This document shows, piece after piece, positions 26,096-34,042 of a stretch of 64,000 nucleotides of DNA. Under the pieces are notes generated by a model. That model ran no database searches. It had not been told where the DNA came from and was given only the letters and a program-made list of their open reading frames with translations. This stretch comes from Chitinophaga sp. GbtcB8 (lineage in GTDB: Bacteria; Bacteroidota; Bacteroidia; Chitinophagales; Chitinophagaceae): positions 62,001 through 126,000 of the forward strand of contig NZ_JAGXJN010000004.1 in NCBI RefSeq assembly GCF_019091455.1, written 5' to 3'. The stretch's first letter is position 1. Each line of letters begins with the position of its first letter. The position numbers and the translations under genes are program-made.

Positions 26096-26380
26096 CTAAA
26101 AAGGCCCCGTAATTGCTGCGACATTGCTGCGCAACTCCTCCCCCCTACATAAAACCCTACCCATAATCCTCCCCATCATTTTACCGCAATTTTCCCATGT
26201 CTTTTCCATGTGTTTCTCATGTCTTTCTCATGAGTTTCCCTACTAGATCCCATGTTTTTCCCTAGTCCATCCCTGGTGAAGTCCATGTCAAAGCCCAAAC
26301 TTCCCTGTTGGGCCATCCCCCCTATCACCCTTATAATCTACGGTTATAACCTATAACCTTTTATTATAGCCTATCTCCCG
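26096..26380. other. pyrimidine-rich low-complexity spacer with CATG-TTTC tandem words
   Basis: No gene is visible here. Between 26196 and 26262 the plus strand is a degenerate tandem of an 11-12 nt word (CATGTCTTTTC, CATGTGTTTCT, CATGTCTTTCT, CATGAGTTTCC, CATGTTTTTCC). The flanks are C-rich with almost no G on this strand. Near 26330-26375 there is a smaller palindromic cluster (GGTTATAACCTATAACC). Confidence 0.5.
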
Positions 26381-26412
26381 CCCAATAGTCCACCAATGAA
26401 GTAGATTATATC

Positions 26413-26420
26413 TATATTTG
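26413..26420 (+). promoter_or_regulatory. -7 promoter box of the AhpD-like gene
   Basis: TATATTTG is a perfect TAnnTTTG match 40 nt upstream of the ATG at 26461. No TTG lies at the usual spacing. Confidence 0.35.
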
Positions 26421-26460
26421 CCAATCCTTTCATAGCTTTAGCGGTGAAATAAAAAGACGT

Positions 26461-26805
26461 ATGGCAGATCAGATCCAAGAATTTAACGACTATAGGGCTC
26501 AAATGAATGAAGTGATCCTGGGTAAGCAGAACAAGGTTATTAACCGCCTGTTTAACCTGGATACCAATACGTATGCAGAAGGGGCGCTGAGCACCAAAGT
26601 AAAGGAAATGCTGGGCCTTGTATCGTCTATGGTGCTGCGTTGCGATGATTGTATCAAATACCATTTGGGTAAATGCCATGAACAGGGGATCACAACCGAA
26701 GAAATGTATGAGATCTTTGCCGTAGCCAATATAGTAGGGGGTACAATTGTAATACCGCATACCCGCCGTGCGGCTGAATACTGGGATCTTTTAATGAATA
26801 ATTAA
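26461..26805 (+). CDS. carboxymuconolactone decarboxylase / AhpD-like protein
   Basis: The 114-residue all-helical cytoplasmic protein belongs to the AhpD/CMD superfamily. The redox motif CxxCxxxH is at residues 61-68 (RCDDCIKYH), as in AhpD-type alkylhydroperoxidases, so a disulfide-based peroxidase or reductase activity is more likely than lactone decarboxylation. The remainder (CHEQGITTEEMYEIFAVANI; GTIVIPHTRRAAEYW) fits the family. It lies 105 bp upstream of the korB-like gene and is separated from it by a hairpin and a promoter, so it is probably a separate unit. Confidence 0.88.
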   Translation: MADQIQEFNDYRAQMNEVILGKQNKVINRLFNLDTNTYAEGALSTKVKEMLGLVSSMVLRCDDCIKYHLGKCHEQGITTEEMYEIFAVANIVGGTIVIPHTRRAAEYWDLLMNN

Positions 26806-26878
26806 GCATTAATAATTAACAGGGGCTTCGAGGGCGCAGTACTTTATTAATTATTCCTTGTTAATTATCAATTGGCAC
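26803..26878. repeat. hairpin, AATTAATAATTAAC word family
   Basis: The left arm (26803-26821) is TAAGCATTAATAATTAAC. The right arm (26845-26873) is TTATTAATTATTCCTTG then TTAATTATCAATT, around a GC-rich loop of about 20 nt. The right arm carries the TTG (-33) element and most of the spacer of the korB promoter. Confidence 0.55.
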
Positions 26879-26887
26879 TTAAATTTG
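26858..26887 (+). promoter_or_regulatory. promoter of the korB-like gene
   Basis: TTG at 26858-26860, a 19-bp spacer and TAAATTTG at 26880-26887 match the Bacteroidota consensus exactly. The start codon follows 22 nt downstream. Confidence 0.6.
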
Positions 26888-26909
26888 CAGACTTTTAATA
26901 TATAAACGG

Positions 26910-27944
26910 ATGTCAACAACAACTATAGCTCCGCAGGCGCTGACCGCCAAGGATTTTGCAACGGACCAGGAAGTACGCTGGTGTCCGGGGTGCGGAGACT
27001 ACTCCATATTAAAACAGGTACAAACCATAATGCCGGGGCTGAATATTCCCCGCGAAAATATAGTGATCATTTCCGGTATCGGTTGCTCTTCCCGCTTCCC
27101 GTATTATATGAACACCTACGGCATGCACTCCATTCACGGCCGTGCCACGGCAATAGCCTCCGGCTTAAAAGCCAGCCGTCCGGAGCTGAGCATATGGGTA
27201 GTAACCGGTGATGGCGATGGCCTGTCCATAGGTGGTAACCACACCATTCACCTGCTGCGCCGCAATTTTGACCTGAATATCATGTTGTTTAACAACCAGA
27301 TATACGGGCTTACCAAAGGCCAGTACTCCCCTACTTCCGAGGAGAACAAGGTCACCAAGTCCACCCCCATGGGTAGTATAGACCATCCGTTCAATCCCCT
27401 GGCCCTGGCCCTGGGTGCGGATGCTACTTTTATAGCCCGCAGCATGGACCGTGATCCCAAACACCTGCAGGAAATGTTGAAACGCAGCCATGCCCATAAA
27501 GGCGCCTCCTTCCTGGAAATATACCAGAACTGTAACATCTTTAACGATGGCGCTTTTGAAATATTTACAGAAAAAGGCACCCGCCCCACAGAAACCGTGA
27601 CGCTGGAACAAGGCCAGCCCCTGATCTTTGGTGCGCAGAAAGATAAAGGCATCCGCCTGGACGGTTTAAAACCGGTGGTAGTAACCCTGGGCGAGCAATA
27701 CAGCGCCAGCGACCTGTGGATCCACGACGAACAGGACTTTTATAAGGCACAGCTTTTAACCCGTATCTTTGATGATCCCCGGATCGAAGGCCACCTGCCC
27801 CGCCCCTTTGGCGTGTTTTACCAAACCACCCGCCCTACTTATGAAGAAGGGATGGCCCGCCAGATAGAAGACGCTATTGCCAAAAGAGGCCCCGGCGACC
27901 TGGATAAGCTGCTGGCTGGTAATGAAACCTGGACAATCCGCTAG
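26910..27944 (+). CDS. korB: 2-oxoacid:ferredoxin oxidoreductase, beta subunit
   Basis: This is the thiamine-diphosphate-binding subunit of a 2-oxoacid (probably 2-oxoglutarate) ferredoxin oxidoreductase, 344 residues. The [4Fe-4S]-ligand region begins WCPGCGDYS, followed by GIGCSSRFPYYMNTYGMHS. The ThDP motif GDGDGLSIGGNH, the metal-binding NNQIYGLTKGQYSP and the late Cys in YQNCNIFNDGA are all present. The enzyme needs an alpha (and fused gamma) subunit, normally encoded directly upstream. Here the upstream neighbour is an unrelated AhpD-like gene, so the partner must lie elsewhere. The gene has its own promoter and terminator. Confidence 0.92.
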   Translation: MSTTTIAPQALTAKDFATDQEVRWCPGCGDYSILKQVQTIMPGLNIPRENIVIISGIGCSSRFPYYMNTYGMHSIHGRATAIASGLKASRPELSIWVVTGDGDGLSIGGNHTIHLLRRNFDLNIMLFNNQIYGLTKGQYSPTSEENKVTKSTPMGSIDHPFNPLALALGADATFIARSMDRDPKHLQEMLKRSHAHKGASFLEIYQNCNIFNDGAFEIFTEKGTRPTETVTLEQGQPLIFGAQKDKGIRLDGLKPVVVTLGEQYSASDLWIHDEQDFYKAQLLTRIFDDPRIEGHLPRPFGVFYQTTRPTYEEGMARQIEDAIAKRGPGDLDKLLAGNETWTIR

Positions 27945-27965
27945 ACCAAGCATATACGCAAAATA

Positions 27966-28005
27966 GAAAAGGTGCAAATGACTGATCATTTGCACCTTTT
28001 CATTT
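27966..28005. terminator. bidirectional intrinsic terminator
   Basis: A perfect 16-bp stem GAAAAGGTGCAAATGA / TCATTTGCACCTTTTC with a 4-nt loop spans 27966-28001 and is followed by ATTTTAT. It sits between the convergent korB and LysE genes and can serve both. Confidence 0.8.
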
Positions 28006-28036
28006 TATAATATCATTCAATTTATCTGCACATTTT

Positions 28037-28678
28037 CTAATGCGCGCCCAATGCTCCCACATCAAACAGCACCTTATACAACAGCACCACGCCAAACAGC
28101 ACCATACTGGCGCCGGCAATTCTATTCAGCCATACTACGTTATTCATAGTAAGCTTATGACGGATCTTATTACTTACAAATACCTTAAAAATATCAGCAG
28201 ACAATACAAACACCAAACACAGGGTGAACATGATCAGCCGGTGGCTTACTGCAGTAGCGCTGTTAGCCACGCATACGCCTAACCAGAAAATGATCACGCC
28301 GGGGTTCAGGGTATTCATCAGGAAACCCGCCAGCCAGATCTTCAGGTAATCATGCGTGCGGAACATTTCCGGTTTTTCCTCCCCGGTGCTGATCCTTATT
28401 TTTTTGAAGAACAGGCCGTACAGTCCCATGCCCACCAGCATAATACCGCCTACTACGCCAATAGTGCGCTTATAATCTTCCAGGCCTTCAATAAAAGCGG
28501 TACCCAGGTTGCCGATCAGCACAAACAATATATCGCTGAAGCTCACGCCCAGCACAAAGCTGATGCCTGCCTTAAAGCCGTTATTGATGCTGTACTTAAT
28601 GATGGCAAATATTACCGGCCCCACCGATAATGATAGAAAAACGCCCAGTCCTAATCCTGCTACGATTGCTGCTATCAT
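28037..28678 (-). CDS. LysE family translocator
   Basis: This is a 213-residue inner-membrane exporter of the LysE/RhtB family. It opens GLGLGVFLSLSVGPVIFAII with the conserved G..P of the first helix, followed by FVLGVSFSDILFVLIG and AGFLMNTLNPGVIIFWLGV. Six helices are expected. The family exports amino acids or related small molecules; the substrate is not predictable. It is a single gene, convergent with korB on one side and separated from GH3 by a terminator on the other. Confidence 0.88.
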   Translation of the reverse strand: MIAAIVAGLGLGVFLSLSVGPVIFAIIKYSINNGFKAGISFVLGVSFSDILFVLIGNLGTAFIEGLEDYKRTIGVVGGIMLVGMGLYGLFFKKIRISTGEEKPEMFRTHDYLKIWLAGFLMNTLNPGVIIFWLGVCVANSATAVSHRLIMFTLCLVFVLSADIFKVFVSNKIRHKLTMNNVVWLNRIAGASMVLFGVVLLYKVLFDVGALGAH

Positions 28679-28683
28679 GTAAT

Positions 28684-28716
28684 AAAAAAAGGGTAACTGA
28701 ATCGCTAAAGTTACCC
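28684..28716 (-). terminator. intrinsic terminator after the GH3 gene
   Basis: The arms GGGTAACT and AGTTACCC (28691-28716) form a stem with an 11-nt loop. On the minus strand it is followed by a run of seven T. It ends the GH3 transcript just before the LysE start codon, and the A-rich flank gives partial activity in the other direction. Confidence 0.75.
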
Positions 28717-28772
28717 ATCTTTTTTAAAATGTTAAATGGAGCCCAGAGTGAACGGGCCCCATTATAATAAGT

Positions 28773-30317
28773 TTACTTTCCGTTAGCTACTGCTTTTGTT
28801 TCCAAAAAACTTTGCCAGTCTTTTGCCTTTTCACCCTTCAGCACTCTTGGGAATTTGTTCATGGCTCCTTCCTTGCCCTTGCAACGCAGGTAATCAATGA
28901 ACACCTCGTTCGGCAATATCTCTACAAAGATCTCTTTTAAGGCAGCAGTTCTTTCCACGGCGTAGTCATCATTTACTTCGCTCAGCGTTTGGTCAATGAT
29001 CTCGCGCACCTTGCTGCTGTCTACATTCACATCATCCGTACCTATGTACCAGCGGTGGGCAAACAGGTTCTCGTATGGGAAGCCTGCAATGGTAAATTCC
29101 TTTACCGTAATGCCCAGCTTCTTTTGCACCATATCAATAGCCTTGTTCATGTTATCAATGCTCATATGCTCTCCGCATAGGCTCAGGAACTGTTTGGTAC
29201 GCCCTACGATCACGATCTCATGTTCCTTTACAGAGGTGAACTTTACCACATCACCTATCAGGTAACGCCAGGCGCCGGCACAGGTGCTCAGCATTACGGC
29301 ATACTCCACATCCTCCACCACTTCGTGTATCATGTAGGATTTGGGATTGGGTTTTACTTCCCCGTCTGCATCAAAGTTCTCCTCGTTAAACGGAATAAAT
29401 TCAAAGAAAATGCCTGCATTCAGCACCAGCTTAATGCCTTTGGTACCGGGCCGGGCCTGGAAACCAAAGGAGCCTTCGGAAGCCATGTACGTTTCAATGA
29501 ACGTAATGGGCTTGCCCAGCAGCTTCTGGAAACTATCGCGGTAAGGCTCAAAAGATACGCCCCCGTGTATGTAAATGGCCAGGTTAGGCCATATTTCATG
29601 AATATTTTTTACACCGTGGTACTTAATAATCTCCTCCAGCACAATCTGCACCCAGGCAGGTACGCCACATACGGTACCTACATCCCACTGCCGCGCTTTA
29701 CGCACAATGAGCTTAATACGCTGCTCCCAGTTGGGCTTTTTGGAGATACGGCCGCCCGGCTTGTAAAAGCGGCGGAACCAGCGGGGAATGTTCTTGGCCT
29801 GTATACCGCTCATATCCCCCTCGTAATAATCGCCCTTTTCATACAGGGAGGTGGTGCCCCCCAGCATCAGGATGCCTTTTTCAAAGGAGCGGGGCGGTAT
29901 ATCAAAGTTAGCCATGGAGTATAGCTGCTTCACCCCTACTTTTTTCACGGTGCGCAGCATGTCGCGGGTAACTGGTATGTGCTTGCTGGCAGATTCGGAG
30001 GTACCGGAGCTGAGGGCAAAGTATTTCACCTTTTCCGGCCAGCTCACATTATCTTCCCCTTCCAGGGCCTTATACCACCACTCCGCATTCATTTTGTTGT
30101 AGTTATGCACCGGTATGCGGGCCCGGTACTGTGCCATAAAGCTCGGGCTATCCAAGATCTCCTGAAACTTATAATGGCGGCCAAACTGTGTATTCTTTGC
30201 CTTTTCCAGCAACCTATGCAGTACCTGAAGCTGGTATTGGCGGGGAGTCCCTAACTTAACTGTGAACTTTTTACGGATACGCAGTGACCTGGATATGAGA
30301 TTACCGATGATGGCCAT
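28773..30317 (-). CDS. GH3 auxin-responsive promoter family protein
   Basis: This is a 514-residue bacterial GH3-family acyl-adenylate-forming enzyme. Its motifs resemble plant GH3 acyl-acid amido synthetases: SSGTSESASKHIPVTRDML (ATP-binding loop), YMASEGSFGFQ, and the late YRYLIGDVVKF-like segment AWRYLIGDVVKF with GRTKQFLSLCGEHMS. Such enzymes join a carboxylic acid to an amino acid via an adenylate. The bacterial substrates are unknown. The gene is common in Bacteroidota. A TATTTTTG box (30352-30345) lies 27 nt upstream, divergent from the IMPase promoter. Confidence 0.9.
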   Translation of the reverse strand: MAIIGNLISRSLRIRKKFTVKLGTPRQYQLQVLHRLLEKAKNTQFGRHYKFQEILDSPSFMAQYRARIPVHNYNKMNAEWWYKALEGEDNVSWPEKVKYFALSSGTSESASKHIPVTRDMLRTVKKVGVKQLYSMANFDIPPRSFEKGILMLGGTTSLYEKGDYYEGDMSGIQAKNIPRWFRRFYKPGGRISKKPNWEQRIKLIVRKARQWDVGTVCGVPAWVQIVLEEIIKYHGVKNIHEIWPNLAIYIHGGVSFEPYRDSFQKLLGKPITFIETYMASEGSFGFQARPGTKGIKLVLNAGIFFEFIPFNEENFDADGEVKPNPKSYMIHEVVEDVEYAVMLSTCAGAWRYLIGDVVKFTSVKEHEIVIVGRTKQFLSLCGEHMSIDNMNKAIDMVQKKLGITVKEFTIAGFPYENLFAHRWYIGTDDVNVDSSKVREIIDQTLSEVNDDYAVERTAALKEIFVEILPNEVFIDYLRCKGKEGAMNKFPRVLKGEKAKDWQSFLETKAVANGK

Positions 30318-30390
30318 TAATTTTCCTTCACATTATTTGAAATGCAAAAATACGGTAATTAGTTATAAGTGGTGAGTAGGTGTAAATTCC

Positions 30391-30398
30391 TACCTTTG
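30391..30398 (+). promoter_or_regulatory. -7 box 4 nt before the IMPase start (leaderless type)
   Basis: TACCTTTG matches TAnnTTTG exactly and the start ATG at 30403 follows after 4 nt, so the transcript should begin at or very near the start codon. Confidence 0.5.
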
Positions 30399-30402
30399 CG
30401 GC

Positions 30403-31173
30403 ATGTTAAAAGCCACTTTACTCAAAGCTACAGAAGCCGGGGCAAAAATATTACAGGAATATTTCAACGGCACTTTTCAAATAGACAGCAAAAGTACGGC
30501 TAACGACCTGGTAACAGAGGCCGACAAAAAAGCAGAAAGCGCTATTTTCAGCGTCATCCGCGAAACTTACCCGGACCATTACATTCTAAGTGAGGAAGCC
30601 GGGGAGCTGAGCACCGCCTCCAATATTAAGTGGATCATAGACCCGCTGGATGGTACGGTGAACTTTGCGCACGGCATTCCCCTGTGCTGCGTATCCATAG
30701 GTATAGAGCAGGATGGGAAAATGATCATGGGCGCGGTGTACAACCCCTTCATGAACGAATTTTACTTTGCAGAAAAAGGACAGGGCGCTACCCTGAACAA
30801 TAAGCCCATACAGGTATCAGCCAAAACCGATCTGGCCAAAGCCTGCCTGGTAACCGGTTTCCCCTATACCTGGGAAGAAGAGGATAATGATCCCGTAACC
30901 GTATTTGGCCGCTTCATTAAACAAGGGCTGCCCTTACGCCGCCTGGGTTCTGCTGCTATAGACCTTTGCTGGGTAGCCGCCGGCCGCTTTGACGGGTTTT
31001 ATGAGCATAAGCTGAATGCCTGGGACTCCGCTGCCGGGTTTGTTATTGTGGAAGAAGCAGGCGGTAAGGTAACGGACTTTAAGGGAAACTATTTCTCCCC
31101 CCACCAGAAGAAGATCATTGCCAGTAATGGTAAAATACATGAGCAGCTACTGCAAGCAGTAAACGCCAAATAG
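30403..31173 (+). CDS. inositol monophosphatase family protein
   Basis: This is a 256-residue Mg-dependent phosphatase of the IMPase/SuhB/CysQ family. Metal-binding motifs are complete: LSEEAGE (about residue 64), IDPLDGTVNFAHGIPL (about 85), and NAWDSAAGFVIVEEAGG near 205. Substrates can be inositol phosphates, PAP or sugar phosphates and are not resolved by sequence. It is followed after 14 bp by thiL and shares its terminator, so the two form an operon. The promoter box ends 4 nt before the start. Confidence 0.92.
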   Translation: MLKATLLKATEAGAKILQEYFNGTFQIDSKSTANDLVTEADKKAESAIFSVIRETYPDHYILSEEAGELSTASNIKWIIDPLDGTVNFAHGIPLCCVSIGIEQDGKMIMGAVYNPFMNEFYFAEKGQGATLNNKPIQVSAKTDLAKACLVTGFPYTWEEEDNDPVTVFGRFIKQGLPLRRLGSAAIDLCWVAAGRFDGFYEHKLNAWDSAAGFVIVEEAGGKVTDFKGNYFSPHQKKIIASNGKIHEQLLQAVNAK

Positions 31174-31187
31174 TAACAGATAAATTT

Positions 31188-32222
31188 ATGAGTGACGAAC
31201 GCACAGAGATCAGCTCCCTGGGGGAGTTTGGCCTGATAGAATTTTTAACCCGTAACATAGAGATCCAGCAGGCCAGCACCGTATTAGGTGTAGGCGATGA
31301 TGCCGCCGTGATCGATCACTTTGGCAAACAAACCGTTATCAGCACTGATATGCTGGTAGAAGGCATTCACTTTGACCTGGCTTATACCCCCCTGAAACAC
31401 CTTGGTTATAAATCTGTGGTGGTGAACCTGTCAGACATTTATGCCATGAACGCCACCCCTACCCATATTACAGTAAGCATTGCATTCAGCAACCGCTTTT
31501 CAGTAGAGGCTTTAAACGAGTTCTATGACGGCGTATATGCCGCCTGTGAAAAATATGGCGTAGACCTCATAGGCGGGGATACCTCCTCCTCCCAGAAAGG
31601 TTTTGTGATCAGCGTAACCGCGCTGGGCGAAGTAACACCCGACCAGTTCGTAAAACGCTCTACCGCCCAAAAAGGCGATCTGCTCTGCGTTTCCGGCGAC
31701 CTGGGCGCCGCTTACCTGGGCCTTACCCTGCTGGAACGTGAAAAAAAGATCTACCAGGAAAACCCGCAGCTGCAGCCGGACCTGGAAGACCAAACCTACA
31801 TTATAGGCCGGCAGCTGAAACCGGAAGCCCGTAAGGATATTGTGGAATACCTGGAAGAGCAGGGCGTAAAACCCACTGCCATGATGGATATCAGCGATGG
31901 CCTTAGTTCTGAGACCCTGCATATTTGCAAGCAAAGTAACCTGGGTTGTGTGCTGTATGAAGAAAAGATCCCCATTGAGGATCAAACCAAACAGCAGGCC
32001 CTCAAATTTGGCTTAGACCCTACTGCCTGCGCATTAAGCGGCGGGGAAGACTATGAGCTGCTGTTCACCATTAAACAGGAGGACTATGATAAGCTGGTGC
32101 TGTCAGAACAGATCAGCGTTATCGGCTACATGACGGATATTAGCGAAGGCGCGCATATTATTACCAAAGGCGGTAATAAGTATAAGCTGGTAGCCCAGGG
32201 CTGGAACGCGTTTGAGCAGTAA
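31188..32222 (+). CDS. thiL: thiamine-phosphate kinase
   Basis: ThiL phosphorylates thiamine monophosphate to the active cofactor thiamine diphosphate. The 344-residue product has the family segments GVGDDAAVID, TDMLVEGIHFDL, VVVNLSDIYAMNATPTHITV, DLIGGDTSSSQKGFVIS and, near the C terminus, MMDISDGLSSETLHICKQS and LSGGEDYELLFTI. All metal-binding Asp residues are in place. It is the second gene of a two-gene operon with the IMPase-like gene. The korB product at 26910-27944 is one of the local enzymes that need the cofactor, though no regulatory link is visible. Confidence 0.96.
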   Translation: MSDERTEISSLGEFGLIEFLTRNIEIQQASTVLGVGDDAAVIDHFGKQTVISTDMLVEGIHFDLAYTPLKHLGYKSVVVNLSDIYAMNATPTHITVSIAFSNRFSVEALNEFYDGVYAACEKYGVDLIGGDTSSSQKGFVISVTALGEVTPDQFVKRSTAQKGDLLCVSGDLGAAYLGLTLLEREKKIYQENPQLQPDLEDQTYIIGRQLKPEARKDIVEYLEEQGVKPTAMMDISDGLSSETLHICKQSNLGCVLYEEKIPIEDQTKQQALKFGLDPTACALSGGEDYELLFTIKQEDYDKLVLSEQISVIGYMTDISEGAHIITKGGNKYKLVAQGWNAFEQ

Positions 32223-32246
32223 TTACAAATCGGTATAAATATATTG

Positions 32247-32279
32247 GCCGCAGCTACCAAAACAGTTGCGGCTTTTTTT
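32247..32279 (+). terminator. intrinsic terminator of the IMPase-thiL operon
   Basis: A 9-bp stem GCCGCAGCT / AGTTGCGGC (one G-T pair) with a 9-nt loop is followed by TTTTTTT. The T run reaches the stop codon of the convergent ArnT-like gene at 32278. Confidence 0.75.
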
Positions 32280-33972
32280 ATTTGTTGATCTTATCACTCA
32301 CTATTACCTCCACGGCCTCGCTATTATGCGTGGGCGGTAATATGCCGGCAAATACGCAGAACTTCAGCTGGTAGGTGCCCGGCTGCTCCGGCATAATTAC
32401 TTCCATACGGATAATACGGCGTTCAATAGCTTTGAACAGATCTATGGAGCTTTTCACTGCCGGCAGCCCATCCCTTTTGTGCACAAAAGCGTACCCCAGC
32501 AGGGCTTCATGGGCTGTATCCTGCGGAATGGGACGCCCGTAATCGTTACGTACCTTCAGTATGAAGGCCATATGCTCACCAGGCCGGGCCTGCACCTTTT
32601 TCATAGCCGGTATCAGGCGGCTCAGGGAGTAAGAATAGTATTGCGGTATGTTGTAGTAGTCCCAGGTGCCTTTTACCGTTTTTATACTATCAGTAATGGG
32701 CAGCTCTGTTCCCCGCTGAAAAGCCAGCATTACGGGTTTGCCCCACAGCTGTGTTTCCGTATCCCAGAAATTATACTGGCTGCGCCGTGCATAACGGCTG
32801 TTCAGGCTATAGGATAAGGTACCCGGCGCATAGAACATGTACTTGGAAGGCAGCTGGTAGCTGTTCATGAACACCACCGGCTTATCACCTGCTTTGGCCT
32901 GCAGGGCAGCGGCCCACTCCCGGTTATGATGAATTTCCGGCCGTATCTCCACACCCGGTAAAAAGTCCCAGGCCATATACACACGCACCACCAGTACAAT
33001 AGCCAGGGTAGCATAGGCCAGGTACCGCAGCAGCTTCCAGGAGCCTCTGCGGCGGATAATAGCCTGGTGGGCCAGTATCACCGCCGGTACAAATACCATC
33101 ACCGTCCAGTTGGCCTCTACGCGGCCTTTGTAAGTGCTGAGCAGGAAAAAGGCCAGCACTCCGATCAGGGTTACCTTTAATGTACGTTCAAAGCTGCTTT
33201 GTATGGGGCAAATGAAGGCATAGTACAATAGCAGCCAGCCTGCAAGTGGACCAAATAATAATAGCTGCCCTAACAAATAGTCCAGGGTATAGCTAATATC
33301 ATAGCTGGGAGCATTACGCTCTACCAGGTGGTATTGCAGGGTAGGGAACCCATGCGCCACCTGCCAGTAAATATGCGGCAGGAATAAGGCGGTGGTAATG
33401 ATCACCGCTACATAGAACTTAAATACCCGCAGCAGGTTAGGGTTAGATACTACGGTAAAGAACACCAGCAGTATGCCATGGTATTTACTGTAAAACAGCA
33501 GGGCCATGCTAATGCCCAGCAGCAGCGTATTACGCCAGCTTTGCTGTTCTGTGAACAAGCGGTATATCCAGAAGTATAAAGCGGCAAAGAAGATCAGCGG
33601 TACATCCGGCACGGCCAGCATGCCCCCTATTTGCATAGCTCCCATAGCGCACAGCACCATGTAAAAGAGGCGGTTATGTTTTTGGGGTATCAGGCGCCAG
33701 GTGATCCAAAGGGTACAAACATTCAGCACTACCATTAGCAGGCGCACGCCAAACTCATTGTGGAACAGGGCATAACCCATTTTTATGAGCAGGGCTATCA
33801 TGGGCGGATGATCGAAATAACCCCAGTCCAGGTGGCGGGAGTATACCCAGTAATAGGCCTCATCATCCATTAGTTCCGTTACGCCAGCCTGCACCAATGC
33901 CAGCACCAGCCAGCCCAGTAAAAAACTATTCCTGTAATGATCTTTGGTGAAAAAACGCGTTAGTGCCGACAT
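32278..33972 (-). CDS. ArnT-like glycosyltransferase (GT39/GT83)
   Basis: The 564-residue polytopic membrane enzyme is of the PMT/ArnT type. The first periplasmic loop carries the acidic motif MDDEAYYWVYSRHLDWGYFD followed by HPPMIALL, where the Asp/Glu pair is the presumed catalytic site. About ten helices follow, then a soluble C-terminal beta domain of about 170 residues. It would transfer a sugar from a polyprenyl-phosphate donor to lipid or protein on the periplasmic side; substrates are unknown. The gene is isolated from its upstream neighbour nagA by 70 bp. Confidence 0.85.
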   Translation of the reverse strand: MSALTRFFTKDHYRNSFLLGWLVLALVQAGVTELMDDEAYYWVYSRHLDWGYFDHPPMIALLIKMGYALFHNEFGVRLLMVVLNVCTLWITWRLIPQKHNRLFYMVLCAMGAMQIGGMLAVPDVPLIFFAALYFWIYRLFTEQQSWRNTLLLGISMALLFYSKYHGILLVFFTVVSNPNLLRVFKFYVAVIITTALFLPHIYWQVAHGFPTLQYHLVERNAPSYDISYTLDYLLGQLLLFGPLAGWLLLYYAFICPIQSSFERTLKVTLIGVLAFFLLSTYKGRVEANWTVMVFVPAVILAHQAIIRRRGSWKLLRYLAYATLAIVLVVRVYMAWDFLPGVEIRPEIHHNREWAAALQAKAGDKPVVFMNSYQLPSKYMFYAPGTLSYSLNSRYARRSQYNFWDTETQLWGKPVMLAFQRGTELPITDSIKTVKGTWDYYNIPQYYSYSLSRLIPAMKKVQARPGEHMAFILKVRNDYGRPIPQDTAHEALLGYAFVHKRDGLPAVKSSIDLFKAIERRIIRMEVIMPEQPGTYQLKFCVFAGILPPTHNSEAVEVIVSDKINK

Positions 33973-34042
33973 ATCTTCCTTGAACAGATTAAGAAATTGT
34001 TAAGCGCGAAGATACTAAAACGGAGCAGCATACCATCTTCCC

